From contig NZ_BMTY01000010.1 in the NCBI RefSeq assembly GCF_014649915.1, forward strand, positions 195,194-258,971: 63,778 nucleotides of DNA. The letters are read 5' to 3'. The notes under the pieces are model-generated. The model made no database searches. It was given only the letters and a program-made list of their open reading frames with translations, and was not told where the DNA came from. Shown here in pieces: positions 8,206-16,492 of this stretch (its first letter is position 1; each line of letters opens with the position of its first letter). A program made the position numbers and the translations under genes. The DNA is from Streptomyces toxytricini. Lineage in GTDB: Bacteria; Actinomycetota; Actinomycetes; Streptomycetales; Streptomycetaceae.

Positions 8206-9057
8206 ATGAGCGAAACGCACCACCACACCTCCTCCCACCACGAGCACGGCGACGCCGGCCAAGCGGAGATCCTCGACCTGGACGCCGAAGTGCTCGCCGA
8301 ACACACCGCTTCCCTCACCGCCTGGCTGCCGCTGAACGGCCGGCCGCACCAGATCGTCGACCTGGGCAGCGGCACGGGCGCGGGCACCTTCGCGCTCCTC
8401 GACCGCTTCCCCGACGCACACGTCACCGCCGTCGACGCCTCGGCCGGGCACCTCCGCCTCCTGCGCGAGAAGGCGTGCGCCCGCGGTGTCGAGGGCCGCG
8501 TACGGACCGTCCAGGCCGACCTCGACACCGACCCCTGGCCCGACCTCGGCACGCCGGACCTGGTATGGGCCTCGGCCTCGATGCACCACATGGCCGACCC
8601 CGATCGCGCCCTGCGCAACGTCCGGGAACTCCTCGCCCCCGCCGGTCTGTTCGCCGTCGTCGAGCTCGCCGGCTTCCCCCGCTTCCTCCCCGCCCACGCC
8701 CCGGAGAGCCGACCCGGCCTCGAAGAGCGCGCCCACGCCGCGACGGACCGCTTCCACTCCGAGCACGTTCCGCACCGCGGCGCCGACTGGGGGCCGATGC
8801 TGAAGGCCGCCGGCTTCACCGTCGACTCCGAGCGCACCCTCACCGTCGACATCCCGGGCGAGCGCAGCGAGGCGATCGGCCGCTACGCCCACGGCAGCCT
8901 GCAGCGCATCCGCAGCGTTGCCGCGGCCGCACTCGGCCCCGAGGACCTCGCGGCCCTCGACGAACTCCTGGACACCACCAGCCCGAACGGCCTGCTGCAC
9001 CGCAAGGATCTGGCCGTACGCACGAAGCGCACGGTCTGGGCCGCCCGCCCCGCCTGA
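8206..9057 (+). CDS. Class I SAM-dependent methyltransferase
   Basis: A 283-residue protein with a His-rich N-terminus (HHHTSSHHEHGD) followed by the class I methyltransferase core: motif I IVDLGSGTGAGTF (about residues 48-60), the acidic strand end TAVDAS, motif III QADLDTD and motif IV DLVWASASMHHM. This fold transfers a methyl group from S-adenosylmethionine, most often to a small molecule in proteins of this size. The substrate is not indicated. The His-rich leader could bind metal. The start ATG at 8206 has only a weak GG-rich ribosome site. Confidence 0.87.
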   Translation: MSETHHHTSSHHEHGDAGQAEILDLDAEVLAEHTASLTAWLPLNGRPHQIVDLGSGTGAGTFALLDRFPDAHVTAVDASAGHLRLLREKACARGVEGRVRTVQADLDTDPWPDLGTPDLVWASASMHHMADPDRALRNVRELLAPAGLFAVVELAGFPRFLPAHAPESRPGLEERAHAATDRFHSEHVPHRGADWGPMLKAAGFTVDSERTLTVDIPGERSEAIGRYAHGSLQRIRSVAAAALGPEDLAALDELLDTTSPNGLLHRKDLAVRTKRTVWAARPA

Positions 9058-9059
9058 CA

Positions 9060-9203
9060 CCACCCCGACCCCTGACCCGGGGCACCCCGCCGCTCGCCCC
9101 CCTCGGCGACCGCTCCCGCGCGCAGACGGCCGCGGTGCCGATACGCCTGGACGCCCAGACGGACGAGGTACAGCGCCCCGGCCGGCCTCACGGCGGTGAC
9201 CAC
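9060..9203 (-). pseudogene. Fragment resembling a LysE-type exporter
   Basis: On the minus strand this stretch reads AVRPAGALYLVRLGVQAYR, similar to the G-A-x-Y-L-x-x-L-G segment of LysE/RhtB exporters, then loses resemblance. No start or remaining helices are present. I treat it as a gene remnant. Confidence 0.35.
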
Positions 9204-9220
9204 GGCGGCCGACCACCACC

Positions 9221-9313
9221 CACCGCGAGGGCTACCACGTCCTCTACGCCCTCAACCGCACGCGCCTCGACGCCGTCACGGCGGCCCTTACCACCCTCGC
9301 CCCCACCGACTGA
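9221..9313 (+). pseudogene. C-terminal remnant of an ArsR-type regulator
   Basis: Thirty codons ending at a TGA (9311-9313) read REGYHVLYALNRTRLDAV..., matching the wing and last helix of ArsR/SmtB-type winged helices (R-x-G-x-x-V-x-Y-x-L). Nothing upstream in frame belongs to such a protein. With the LysE-like piece on the other strand it suggests a lost exporter/regulator pair. Confidence 0.4.
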
Positions 9314-9354
9314 CCCCCCGGCCGCTACCGCTGCGCGGCAGCCGGCCGGCGCCG

Positions 9355-10437
9355 CTACCGCAGTGCCGCGGCCAGCAGGTCGGTGCCCAGCGCCGTCAGG
9401 TCCGACAGGTTGAGGCCGTAGCGGACGTACCGCCCCTCCCGCCGCGCCGTGACGAGCCCTGCCTGCCGCAGGAGCGCCACGTGGCGGGAGACCTCCGGAG
9501 GCGTCAGCTCCCAGGCGTGGGCCAGCTCGCCGTTGGTGTGCGGTCCCCGGGCCAGGGTGCGGAGCAGCCGCAGACGGGTCGGGTGGGCGAGGGCCTCCAG
9601 CCGCAGCGCGACCGTCTCCAGTGAAACCGGCTCCGCGGGGCCGGGCCCGTCCACCGGGTACTGCACGACCGGCCGCCAGCCGGGCGCGTGGACCACCGCA
9701 AGGTGCGGTCGGCCGAAGACACTCGGGATGAAGGTGACACCGCTGCCCCTGGCGGTCGTCGCCTTGTCCAGCAGCTTGTCCACGAGGATGGAGTCGCCGT
9801 CCGGCGCCAGGGTCACCACGCCGGAGACCGAGGCGAGGGCCGCCCCGAGGCCATGGCGCCTCAGCAGGTCGTTCTTCCACCGCAGGTCCGTTGCGATCCG
9901 GACGGCCGCATCGGCCCACGCCGCGTCGAAGAAGGCGCCGGCACAAGCCTCCAGCGTCTCCCGGACGCGCGCCCGTACTGCCCCCGGATCCGCGAGGAGC
10001 CGCTCCGCGAAGGCTCCCTGGCGCGGGCCCCGGGCCTGGGCCAGGTCGAGGGCCAGCTCGCGCGTTGCGGCATCGGTGAGGGGCGAGGGGGACGCGAAGT
10101 GGACCCGGTTGCCGCACGTGGTGATCAGCGCGGCGGACACGTACCGCTCGTCGTCGATCCGGTCCACGTCGTCCAGTTCCTCCCCGAGCGTCCGCCGCGG
10201 CCGCGCCGGCAGCATGAAGTCGGCCTGCGACGTACGCCAGAGGAACTCCGCCTCCCGCAGCCGCTCGGCCAGCTCCGGCTCCAGCCCGGCCCACACCTCG
10301 GCGGCCCACGCGGCGAACTCCGGATGGTGGTCCGGCTCGGCCAGCACGTGCAGCATCGCCGTCAGCTCGGCCAGGGGGGACGCGGCGAACTGCAGCGCCT
10401 CGCTGGGCACACCGCCGATGTCGATCCTCAACGTCAT
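9355..10437 (-). CDS. DUF5937-type protein with C-terminal ArsR helix-turn-helix
   Basis: A 360-residue regulator starting at ATG 10437 (MTLRIDIGGVPSEAL). The N-terminal 260 residues resemble the DUF5937 domain that many actinobacterial ArsR-like regulators carry, with the typical opening FAASPLAELTAMLHVL. The C-terminal 90 residues are a winged helix: RLEALAHPTRLRLLRTL, a recognition helix LTPPEVSRHVALLRQAGL and wing RREGRYVRYGL. No metal-binding Cys cluster is seen, so a small-molecule or protein signal is likelier than metal. It is divergent, with a 97-base gap, from an MFS transporter gene that it probably represses. Confidence 0.85.
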   Translation of the reverse strand: MTLRIDIGGVPSEALQFAASPLAELTAMLHVLAEPDHHPEFAAWAAEVWAGLEPELAERLREAEFLWRTSQADFMLPARPRRTLGEELDDVDRIDDERYVSAALITTCGNRVHFASPSPLTDAATRELALDLAQARGPRQGAFAERLLADPGAVRARVRETLEACAGAFFDAAWADAAVRIATDLRWKNDLLRRHGLGAALASVSGVVTLAPDGDSILVDKLLDKATTARGSGVTFIPSVFGRPHLAVVHAPGWRPVVQYPVDGPGPAEPVSLETVALRLEALAHPTRLRLLRTLARGPHTNGELAHAWELTPPEVSRHVALLRQAGLVTARREGRYVRYGLNLSDLTALGTDLLAAALR

Positions 10438-10534
10438 CCGCACATCATCCCCACTCCGCCGGACGCGCCTGCGACGGTTGACGATCTCCGTCAAGCAACG
10501 TGCCCCCGCGCACCGCCGAACCCACCGTTCCCTC

Positions 10535-11834
10535 ATGCCCGCCACGACCCCCGCCCTCGCCCGCACCCGGGTCCCGAAAGTCCGGCCGCGCGCTCTGCTG
10601 CGCGCCTCGGGAGGCCCCCGCTACGCCGTCGCCCTGACCATCGACGCCCTCGGCACGGGCCTCCTGCGGCCCTTCCTCCTCCTCTACGGCGTCACGGTCC
10701 TCGACCTGTCCGCCTTCGGCACCGGCCTCGCCATGACGGCCGGCATCGTCCTCGGCCTGCTCTGCATGCCCGCCGTCGGGCGGTGGCTGGACCGGGGTGC
10801 CCGCAGCACCGTCGTCGCCGCCTCGACGCTGATCCGCGCACTGGGCGTGGCCGTCCTGGTCGCGACCCCGCCGGGGCACGCCTGGCCGTTCACCGCCGCG
10901 GCCCTCCTCCTGGGCATCGGCAACCAGGCCTGGCCCGCCGCCCATGCGGCCCTCGTCGCCACCCTCGCCCACGGGCGGGAGCGCGACGCCGCCCTCGCCG
11001 CGGGACGCGCCCTGCGCAACGCCGGAATGGGGGTCGGCGCCCTCCTCGCGATGGCCTGCATGGCCGGCGGGACCTCCGCCCTGCAAGCGCTGGCAGCCGT
11101 CACGGGAACGGCGTACCTGGCCGCCGCGGCACTCGCGCGGCCGGTCCGCGTACGAGCGGAGCAGCCCGGGAACACAGCAGCCCGGTCCCGATCAGCGGCG
11201 GCCCCGGACGGACACCCGCCCCGCATGCGCGCCCTTCTCGCCGCCAACGCGGTGTACGTCTTCTGCCTCAACATCCCGGAGATCGCCCTCCCCGTTGATC
11301 CTGCTCACGCAACTGCACGCCTCACCGGTGTGGTCGGCGGCGATCTTCGTGGCCAACACCGTTCTGGTGGTCGTGCTCCAGGTCCCGATCACCATCCTGA
11401 TGTCCCGCTACACCCGGCGCACCGCCATGGCCGTCGCCGGCATCATCCTCGCAGCCTCCTACCTGGGCTTCCTCGCCGTGACGTCCCTGGCCGACAGGGA
11501 CGGACAGGTCTGGGCCGCCGCCGGCGTCGCCGCCGTGTCCGTCGTCTGCACCCTCGGTGAGATCGCCTACACCGGCAGCGCCACCGCCCTGGTGACGGCC
11601 CTCGCCCCGCCGGGTGCCCTGGGGCGCACCCTGGCCCGCTTCGAGTTCTCCTCCGGCTTCGGCCTCGCCGTCTCACCGGCGGCCATCACCGCCCTCGCGC
11701 CGCACGGCCCGACCGCACTGTGGGGCACCCTGGCCGCGGCGACCCTCGTGTCGGCCTCCGCCGTGGCCGCCGAAGCGGACCCCGCGGCCCCGAACGGACA
11801 ACCCCACGCCAACGCAGGCCCGGGCGGCGGGTGA
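10535..11834 (+). pseudogene. MFS transporter interrupted by a single-base frameshift
   Basis: From ATG 10535 the frame encodes the first half of an MFS exporter: YAVALTIDALGTGLLRPF, the loop-2 motif GRWLDRGARS and several hydrophobic helices, up to NIPEIALP near 11290. The remaining helices (PLILLTQLHASPVW onward, to TGA at 11832-11834) are in the next frame. Removing one C from the CCCC run at 11290-11293 restores a single protein of about 430 residues. It is therefore either a recent pseudogene or a sequencing error in a homopolymer. The divergent DUF5937-ArsR gene is the likely regulator, which argues that the pair was functional until recently. Confidence 0.8.
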
Positions 11835-11873
11835 AGAGGCGTCGCGGAGTTGCGCTGCAGGAGGGCTGTGGCG

Positions 11874-13409
11874 TCAGCGGCCGCGCGGAGGGCCGTACGG
11901 CTGGAGGAGCTGGTCCACGGGGGCGTAGTCGTCGCTCAGCGGCCGGGCGCCGCCGATCCAGGCGGTCAGGGCGTCACCGGTGGCGATCTTCCAGCCGGTC
12001 CCGCGGCCGTCCAGAGCGCGCTGTGTCGCGGGGACGTCGAACGGCCGGTCGGAGGCGAGGGCCACGAGGTTGCCGCCCGAGGGAGCGGTGGCGCGGTCGA
12101 GGCCGATGTCCTCGGGCTCGCCCATGACGGCGACGTGCTCGAAGGTTCCGCCGAGCGTGGCGACTTCGGCACGTGCGAAGGCCATGTCGCCGTGGTCGAT
12201 GAGGTTGGCGACGTACACGCCGCCCCCGTTGAGCACACGGCGTACGTCGGCCATCGCCTCCGCCGTCGTGAGGTGCCAGGGCACGCTCACGCCCCCGAAG
12301 GCGTCGCCCACGACGAGATCCAGGCTGGCGGCGTCCAGGCGCCGAAGGCCGAGCCTGCCGTCCTCGACGCGCACGTCGATACCGTTGCCCGGCCTCAGGC
12401 CCAGGTGGTCGCGGTTGATGCGGACGACCCCGTCGTCGATCTCGGACACGACGCTGCGCGTGCCGGGGCGCGTGGCGGCGAGATGGCGGGGGAGGGTGAG
12501 TCCGCCGCCCCCCAGGTGGTGGGCGGCGAGCGGCCGCCCCTCGGGGAACGCGGCATCGACGACCGACGCGATGGCCCGCACGTACGTGAACTCCAGGACG
12601 GCCGGGTCGTCGACGTCGACGTAGGAGTGCCGCAAGCCGTCCAGGACGAGGGTGCGGCCGGTGGCCCGGGCGGGGTCCGCGACGATGCGCGCGCAGTGGT
12701 AGCGGGTCTCCTGGTCGCAGTTGCCGGGCGCCACGGTGACGGCGAGGCCGCCGGCGAGGACCGCGAGTGCCAGCACGGGCGTGCTGTTCCATCCGCGCCT
12801 GCGCCACTCCACCAGCGCGGAACCGGCCACCAGCAGGGTGCCGAGGCCGATCAGGATGCCGCTCACCGGCAGGCGCGACACGAGGACGAACCCGGTGAGG
12901 ACGGTGCCGACGATGGCGCCGAACGTGCCCACGCCGGACAGCCGCCCGACGACCGTTCCTGTCTCAGCCAGGCTCGTCAGGCGCAGCTTGGTGACGATCG
13001 GCGTCACCGCCGACAGCAGCGCGCCGGGCACGAGGATGGCCAGCGAGGCGACCAACAGCAGGGCGGCCGGCACCCGTTCCGCAGTGGTGCGCAGCAGGGC
13101 GGGGGTGAGCGCCACGACCGCCCCCGACATCCCGAGCGCCGGCCCGACGAGCCGGCGGGGATCGACGCGGTCGGCGAGGCGTCCGCCCAGCCAGGACCCG
13201 GAGGCGATCGCCGTGAGGGCGATGCCGATCACCAGGGTGCTGGTCTCCAGGGTGAGGCCGAGGTACGGGGCCAGCAGCCGCAGAGCGACGATCTCGACCA
13301 CCAGGACGGCAGCCGAAGACCCGAACACGAGCACGAAAGCCGCACCGGGGCCGAGGCCGCCGCGGGGAGGACTGCCCTCGGTGACGGGCGAGGACGGCGA
13401 ACTGGTCAC
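11874..13409 (-). CDS. Membrane-anchored spermidine-synthase-like (fused MFS/methyltransferase-fold) protein
   Basis: A protein of 511 residues. The N-terminal half has about seven hydrophobic helices (AAFVLVFGSSAAVLVVEIVALRLLAPYLG at the start), with a conserved GSWLGGRLADR loop. The C-terminal half has a Rossmann fold like spermidine synthases: LGGGGLTLPRHLA, SEIDDGVV, DGRLGLRRL and DLVVGDAFGG. The polyamine-site residues cannot be judged, so aminopropyl transfer is not assured; many such fusions are uncharacterised. GTG 13409 lies eight bases after AAGGA; the ATG at 13418 overlaps that site and is less likely. It stands alone on the minus strand, upstream of nothing obvious. Confidence 0.8.
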   Translation of the reverse strand: MTSSPSSPVTEGSPPRGGLGPGAAFVLVFGSSAAVLVVEIVALRLLAPYLGLTLETSTLVIGIALTAIASGSWLGGRLADRVDPRRLVGPALGMSGAVVALTPALLRTTAERVPAALLLVASLAILVPGALLSAVTPIVTKLRLTSLAETGTVVGRLSGVGTFGAIVGTVLTGFVLVSRLPVSGILIGLGTLLVAGSALVEWRRRGWNSTPVLALAVLAGGLAVTVAPGNCDQETRYHCARIVADPARATGRTLVLDGLRHSYVDVDDPAVLEFTYVRAIASVVDAAFPEGRPLAAHHLGGGGLTLPRHLAATRPGTRSVVSEIDDGVVRINRDHLGLRPGNGIDVRVEDGRLGLRRLDAASLDLVVGDAFGGVSVPWHLTTAEAMADVRRVLNGGGVYVANLIDHGDMAFARAEVATLGGTFEHVAVMGEPEDIGLDRATAPSGGNLVALASDRPFDVPATQRALDGRGTGWKIATGDALTAWIGGARPLSDDYAPVDQLLQPYGPPRGR

Positions 13410-13514
13410 GGGCGCCATCCTTGCACGAAACGCCTCCCCGGACGGCGGTCGTGCTCGACAGCCGGCCACTTCCCCGCCGCAACCGTCACCCTGGAGCGTG
13501 AGCCCTGGAAAGGA

Positions 13515-14510
13515 TCACTGGCTCCTGCGGATGTCGTCGATCCGCTTCGCCAGGTCCCGCGTCTGCGCGATCAACCGCGCCTGCGCCTGCTTCTGCTCCC
13601 CGTCGCCCCGGGCCTCGAACGCCGGGCTGAAGTGCGGCCGGAGCTGTGTCCACCAGCCGTAGTCCAGCATCGCCCACGCCTGCGGGCACAGGGGGGCCCG
13701 GGTCTTGGGGAGACGGCCGCTGCCGACCAGGGACCGCTGGTATTCCGGCGGGTCGCTGCCGTACAGGTAGCACAGGAAGTTGTAGGCCCGCTGCTGGGTG
13801 ACGGGGTGGTCGCTCGACATGCTCTCCAGGGTCGGCGTTCCCTCCTTGCGGGCGATCTCGTCGAAGAGGATCGCGGCGGCGAGCGACGGGCCCGGCCCGA
13901 CCTCGTCGATGGTGTAGAAGGAGGCGAAGCCGTCGGCCGCGTCCTCTTCGAGGCCGAGGTTGGCCAGCAGCAGCTGGCGCTGCAGTGCATGGCCCATCTC
14001 GTGGCCGAAGATGAACTCGGTGGACAGCACGGTCAGATCGTCGGTGTTGTACTCCGACGCCGGGAACGGGTCGGGCCGCTCGACGGTCTTCACGACGTCG
14101 GCGAAGGCCTTCTGGATCTCGGCCAGGAATGACGGGGGGACGAAGACCGTCCTGCCGTCAGGCTGGGTGACGGCGTCGGTGACACCGCGCGGGACGTCGC
14201 CGGTGACCTTCACGACCAGATCGTGCGGGAGGGCGAGCGTCCTGTTCACCCAGTCCGCCGTCCGCTCCAGCACCCGGGACTTCCGGATCAGAGCCACGAC
14301 CTCCCGTTCCTGCGGTGCGACCGTACCGGTCTCGTAGACGACCGTGACCCGCCCGGAGCGCGCCACCTGCGGGTGGGGCCCGGCCCCGGGGACCTGCCCG
14401 CCGCCTGCCGCCCCGCCACCGCACCCGGCCACGACCGCCCCGGCGACGGCCAGCACGCCCGAGGCCGCGACGACGCGGGCCCTCCTTGAGCAACCGGCGG
14501 TGTTCGGCAT
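13515..14510 (-). CDS. Lipoprotein with DUF4344-type zinc metallopeptidase domain
   Basis: A 331-residue protein starting at ATG 14510. A basic n-region (CSRRARVVAA), hydrophobic core and lipobox V-A-G-C near residue 30 mark it as a lipoprotein. The catalytic zinc motif is FGHEMGHAL (H-E-x-x-H), with an acidic EEDAADGFASFY helix downstream that supplies the third ligand, as in DUF4344 putative metallopeptidases. The domain runs from VVYETGTVAP to the Cys pair in NFLCYLY/APLCPQA. It likely acts on extracellular proteins at the membrane surface. The substrate is unknown. The C-terminus is a charged coiled-coil-like helix (QKQAQARLIAQTRDLAKRI). Confidence 0.85.
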   Translation of the reverse strand: MPNTAGCSRRARVVAASGVLAVAGAVVAGCGGGAAGGGQVPGAGPHPQVARSGRVTVVYETGTVAPQEREVVALIRKSRVLERTADWVNRTLALPHDLVVKVTGDVPRGVTDAVTQPDGRTVFVPPSFLAEIQKAFADVVKTVERPDPFPASEYNTDDLTVLSTEFIFGHEMGHALQRQLLLANLGLEEDAADGFASFYTIDEVGPGPSLAAAILFDEIARKEGTPTLESMSSDHPVTQQRAYNFLCYLYGSDPPEYQRSLVGSGRLPKTRAPLCPQAWAMLDYGWWTQLRPHFSPAFEARGDGEQKQAQARLIAQTRDLAKRIDDIRRSQ

Positions 14511-14567
14511 GCTGATCGCTCCCGTCGTGTGCTTCTCCCGCACCGATTCTGAGGCTGCCGGGACGCC

Positions 14568-14584
14568 GCTGCCCGCCGGGCAGC
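14568..14584. terminator. Short hairpin after the MreB-like gene
   Basis: GCTGCCC (14568-14574) and GGGCAGC (14578-14584) form a seven-base stem 26 bases past the minus-strand stop at 14611. It is a plausible but weak terminator for the MreB/DksA operon. Confidence 0.4.
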
Positions 14585-14610
14585 CCGTTCGGGCGAGGCC
14601 CGGCCGCACC

Positions 14611-15447
14611 CTACGGGCCGCAGCCGGAGGACCGCCATGCGGATCCGGCCCGGGCCGACGGGTGGCCCTGTGCGGCGTACAACACCCTGACGGCGCCGCG
14701 GAGCGCAGCGGTGTGCGGCGGACGGACCGCCGTCACCGGCGCCCGCAGGCCGTCGGCGAGCAGCGGGACCAGGTCGGGGCGCAGCCCGCCACCACCGGCC
14801 AGGAGCACGCCCCGGTCCAGCGCAGCGGCGGTCATGGCGGTGCGGTCGTGGCGGAGCATGGCGCGCACCATCGCGGCGACCGCGTCCCCGAGTTCCTCCG
14901 AAGGGCCGGCCCCGACCGGGTCGCCCGTGCCGAGGGCGGTACTGCGTGCGTCGACGACCGCGCCGTCGACGAGCAGGACGACCTCGCTGGAGTGGGCGCC
15001 GACGTCCGCGACCAGCAGCGGCCGGGCGAGATCGGCGTGTGCCGCAAGGGCCGCGGCGCGGGCCGTGGACAGGCTGACGACGGCTCGCGGGCGCAGCACC
15101 GCCGCGACCGCACGGGCCCGCTCCCGGTACACCGGGCCCTGCATCACCCGCGTGGTGACCACGACGAGGGGACGGGCACGGCGCGGCACGTGAGGGGCGA
15201 TCAGCCGGCCGAGTCTCCGGGCGGTCTCGGGTACGTCCTCGATGGCGCCGCGCCCGGCCGGGTCGTGCACTGCGCGCGCATCCGGCACGTTGATGCCGGG
15301 TACGTCGAGGACCACGCCGCGGCTCGCGACCCAGACCCGCGTCCGGGCACTGCCCATGTCCAGCACAAGGCCGTCGTACCGCGGGGAGCGCGGCCGGGAC
15401 GGATGCCTGACGGGCACGCCGGCACCACGTCGGTGAGTCGTGCTCAT
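14611..15447 (-). CDS. MreB-like actin-fold ATPase (short)
   Basis: A 278-residue protein of the actin/Hsp70 superfamily: phosphate-1 loop LVLDMGSARTRVWV (about residues 26-39), phosphate-2 loop LLVADVGAHSSEVVLL and adenosine loop GVLLAGGGGLRPDL. The segment VVVTTRVMQGPVYRERARAV matches the MreB signature around the nucleotide-domain helix. It is about 60 residues shorter than housekeeping MreB (about 340), so it is a divergent paralogue rather than the main cell-shape protein. Its ATG (15447) overlaps the TGA of the DksA-like gene (ATGA), indicating translational coupling. Its role is unknown; a regulatory filament or anchoring function with the neighbouring zinc-finger proteins is only inference. 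Confidence 0.85.
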   Translation of the reverse strand: MSTTHRRGAGVPVRHPSRPRSPRYDGLVLDMGSARTRVWVASRGVVLDVPGINVPDARAVHDPAGRGAIEDVPETARRLGRLIAPHVPRRARPLVVVTTRVMQGPVYRERARAVAAVLRPRAVVSLSTARAAALAAHADLARPLLVADVGAHSSEVVLLVDGAVVDARSTALGTGDPVGAGPSEELGDAVAAMVRAMLRHDRTAMTAAALDRGVLLAGGGGLRPDLVPLLADGLRAPVTAVRPPHTAALRGAVRVLYAAQGHPSARAGSAWRSSGCGP

Positions 15448-15809
15448 CGCCCGGCCTCCCGCACCTGCTGGCAGCGCGCGCAGTAGCGGGCCTGCGGCAC
15501 GATGGCCAGGCGTTCCCGGTCGATCGGCCGCCGGCACAGGTGGCAGATGCCGTAGCGGCCCTCGGCGATCCGCTGCAGCGCCGCTCGGACGTCGGCGAGG
15601 ACCATGCGCGCCGAGGCGGCCAGTGTGACCTGCACCTCGACCCGCCCCGGGGAGCTGCGTCCCTGCGCCTCCTCCGCCTGCGACGCAGCGGCGATCCTCC
15701 GCAACTGCTCCCGGCGGAACAGCAGCTGTTCGTGCAGGTTCTCCTGCAGGGCCGCGAGGTCCTCGAACGACAGGTGCGCGCTCGGTCCGTTGACGGTCTG
15801 GTGGTTCAC
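15444..15809 (-). CDS. TraR/DksA-type zinc-finger protein 1
   Basis: A 121-residue protein with a long N-terminal helical hairpin (FEDLAALQENLHEQLLFRREQ) and the TraR/DksA C4 finger C-H-L-C-x17-C-A-R-C near the C-terminus (YGICHLC, YCARCQQ). DksA relatives enter the RNA polymerase secondary channel and modulate stress and ppGpp-type responses; the usual acidic tip residues of the coiled coil are not obvious here. GTG 15809 (VNHQTVNG) follows AAGGGG by seven bases and is preferred to the GTG at 15839. Its stop overlaps the start of the MreB-like gene, so the two are made together. Confidence 0.87.
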   Translation of the reverse strand: MNHQTVNGPSAHLSFEDLAALQENLHEQLLFRREQLRRIAAASQAEEAQGRSSPGRVEVQVTLAASARMVLADVRAALQRIAEGRYGICHLCRRPIDRERLAIVPQARYCARCQQVREAGR

Positions 15810-15863
15810 GACGACACCCCTTGTGAACAGGGCGGACACGCGGACTGGACTGCCGGATGGCAG

Positions 15864-16193
15864 TCAGGTGGTCAGTCGGTTCTGGCAGGCGACGCAGTAC
15901 CGCGTATAGGGCAGGATCTCCAAGCGCTCCGCGGGGACGGCCGCCGAGCAGCTCAGACAGGTGCCGTAGGAGCCGTCGTCGAGTCGGGCGAACGCCTCCT
16001 CGATCTCCTTGAGCACCCGCCTGTTGGCTTCCGCCTGTGCGGACATCAGGTGCCCGTCAGGGCTCTGCCCGCCTCCGAGGAGGGCCTGGAGCTGGGCGGC
16101 CCGGCTGCTGCGGGCGTGCTCGAGACGCCGGCGCGCGTCCTGGGCGGACAGCCGGCCGCGGTGCGGGCCGGTCCGGGAAACGTCGAGAGGCAC
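15864..16193 (-). CDS. TraR/DksA-type zinc-finger protein 2
   Basis: A 109-residue relative of the adjacent gene, with a helical N-terminus (LSAQDARRRLEHARSSRAAQL) and the same finger spacing, C-L-S-C-x17-C-V-A-C. I chose GTG 16193, which follows AAGGGA by about seven bases; the open frame upstream to 16382 is low complexity. It is the first gene of the minus-strand set DksA2-DksA1-MreB (54 bases to the next gene). The shared finger but divergent N-termini suggest duplication with specialisation. A role in RNA polymerase modulation is inferred from the family only. Confidence 0.83.
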   Translation of the reverse strand: MPLDVSRTGPHRGRLSAQDARRRLEHARSSRAAQLQALLGGGQSPDGHLMSAQAEANRRVLKEIEEAFARLDDGSYGTCLSCSAAVPAERLEILPYTRYCVACQNRLTT

Positions 16194-16492
16194 GGCAGAG
16201 TCCCTTCGGGTCGGCTCCGGGCGCAGAGGTGGCGCCCGCTTCCACGGCAGCGCACGGACGGCCGTCGGCGGTCGGCGGTCGGCGGTCGGAGGTTCCGGCA
16301 CTGCGGTCCTACGACTCTGCCCGTCCCCCCGCCGGAAGGACATGGGTGACAGGCCCCATCTCGCGCCTTCCGCCATGACCACACGACCGCTTTCGAACCG
16401 TGGATATGGGGGTCAGAACCCATCGACATCCGCCAGAAGCAAAGGCAGAGTGGCGCCTGTACGTCCTTAATCAAAGGAAGGGGGCCGCGCCG
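16194..16492. other. Divergent control region between the DksA/MreB set and the kinase operon
   Basis: This 299-base region separates the divergent operons and must hold both promoters. It includes a (GTCGGCG) tandem stretch, three full copies plus a partial one at 16264-16289, and an A/T-richer segment about 16380-16480. No convincing -35/-10 pair can be named. Confidence 0.5.
16264..16289. repeat. Seven-base tandem repeat (GTCGGCG)
   Basis: Three perfect head-to-tail copies of GTCGGCG followed by a partial copy lie in the control region. It could be slippage-prone or a repeated protein-binding site. Confidence 0.7.
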
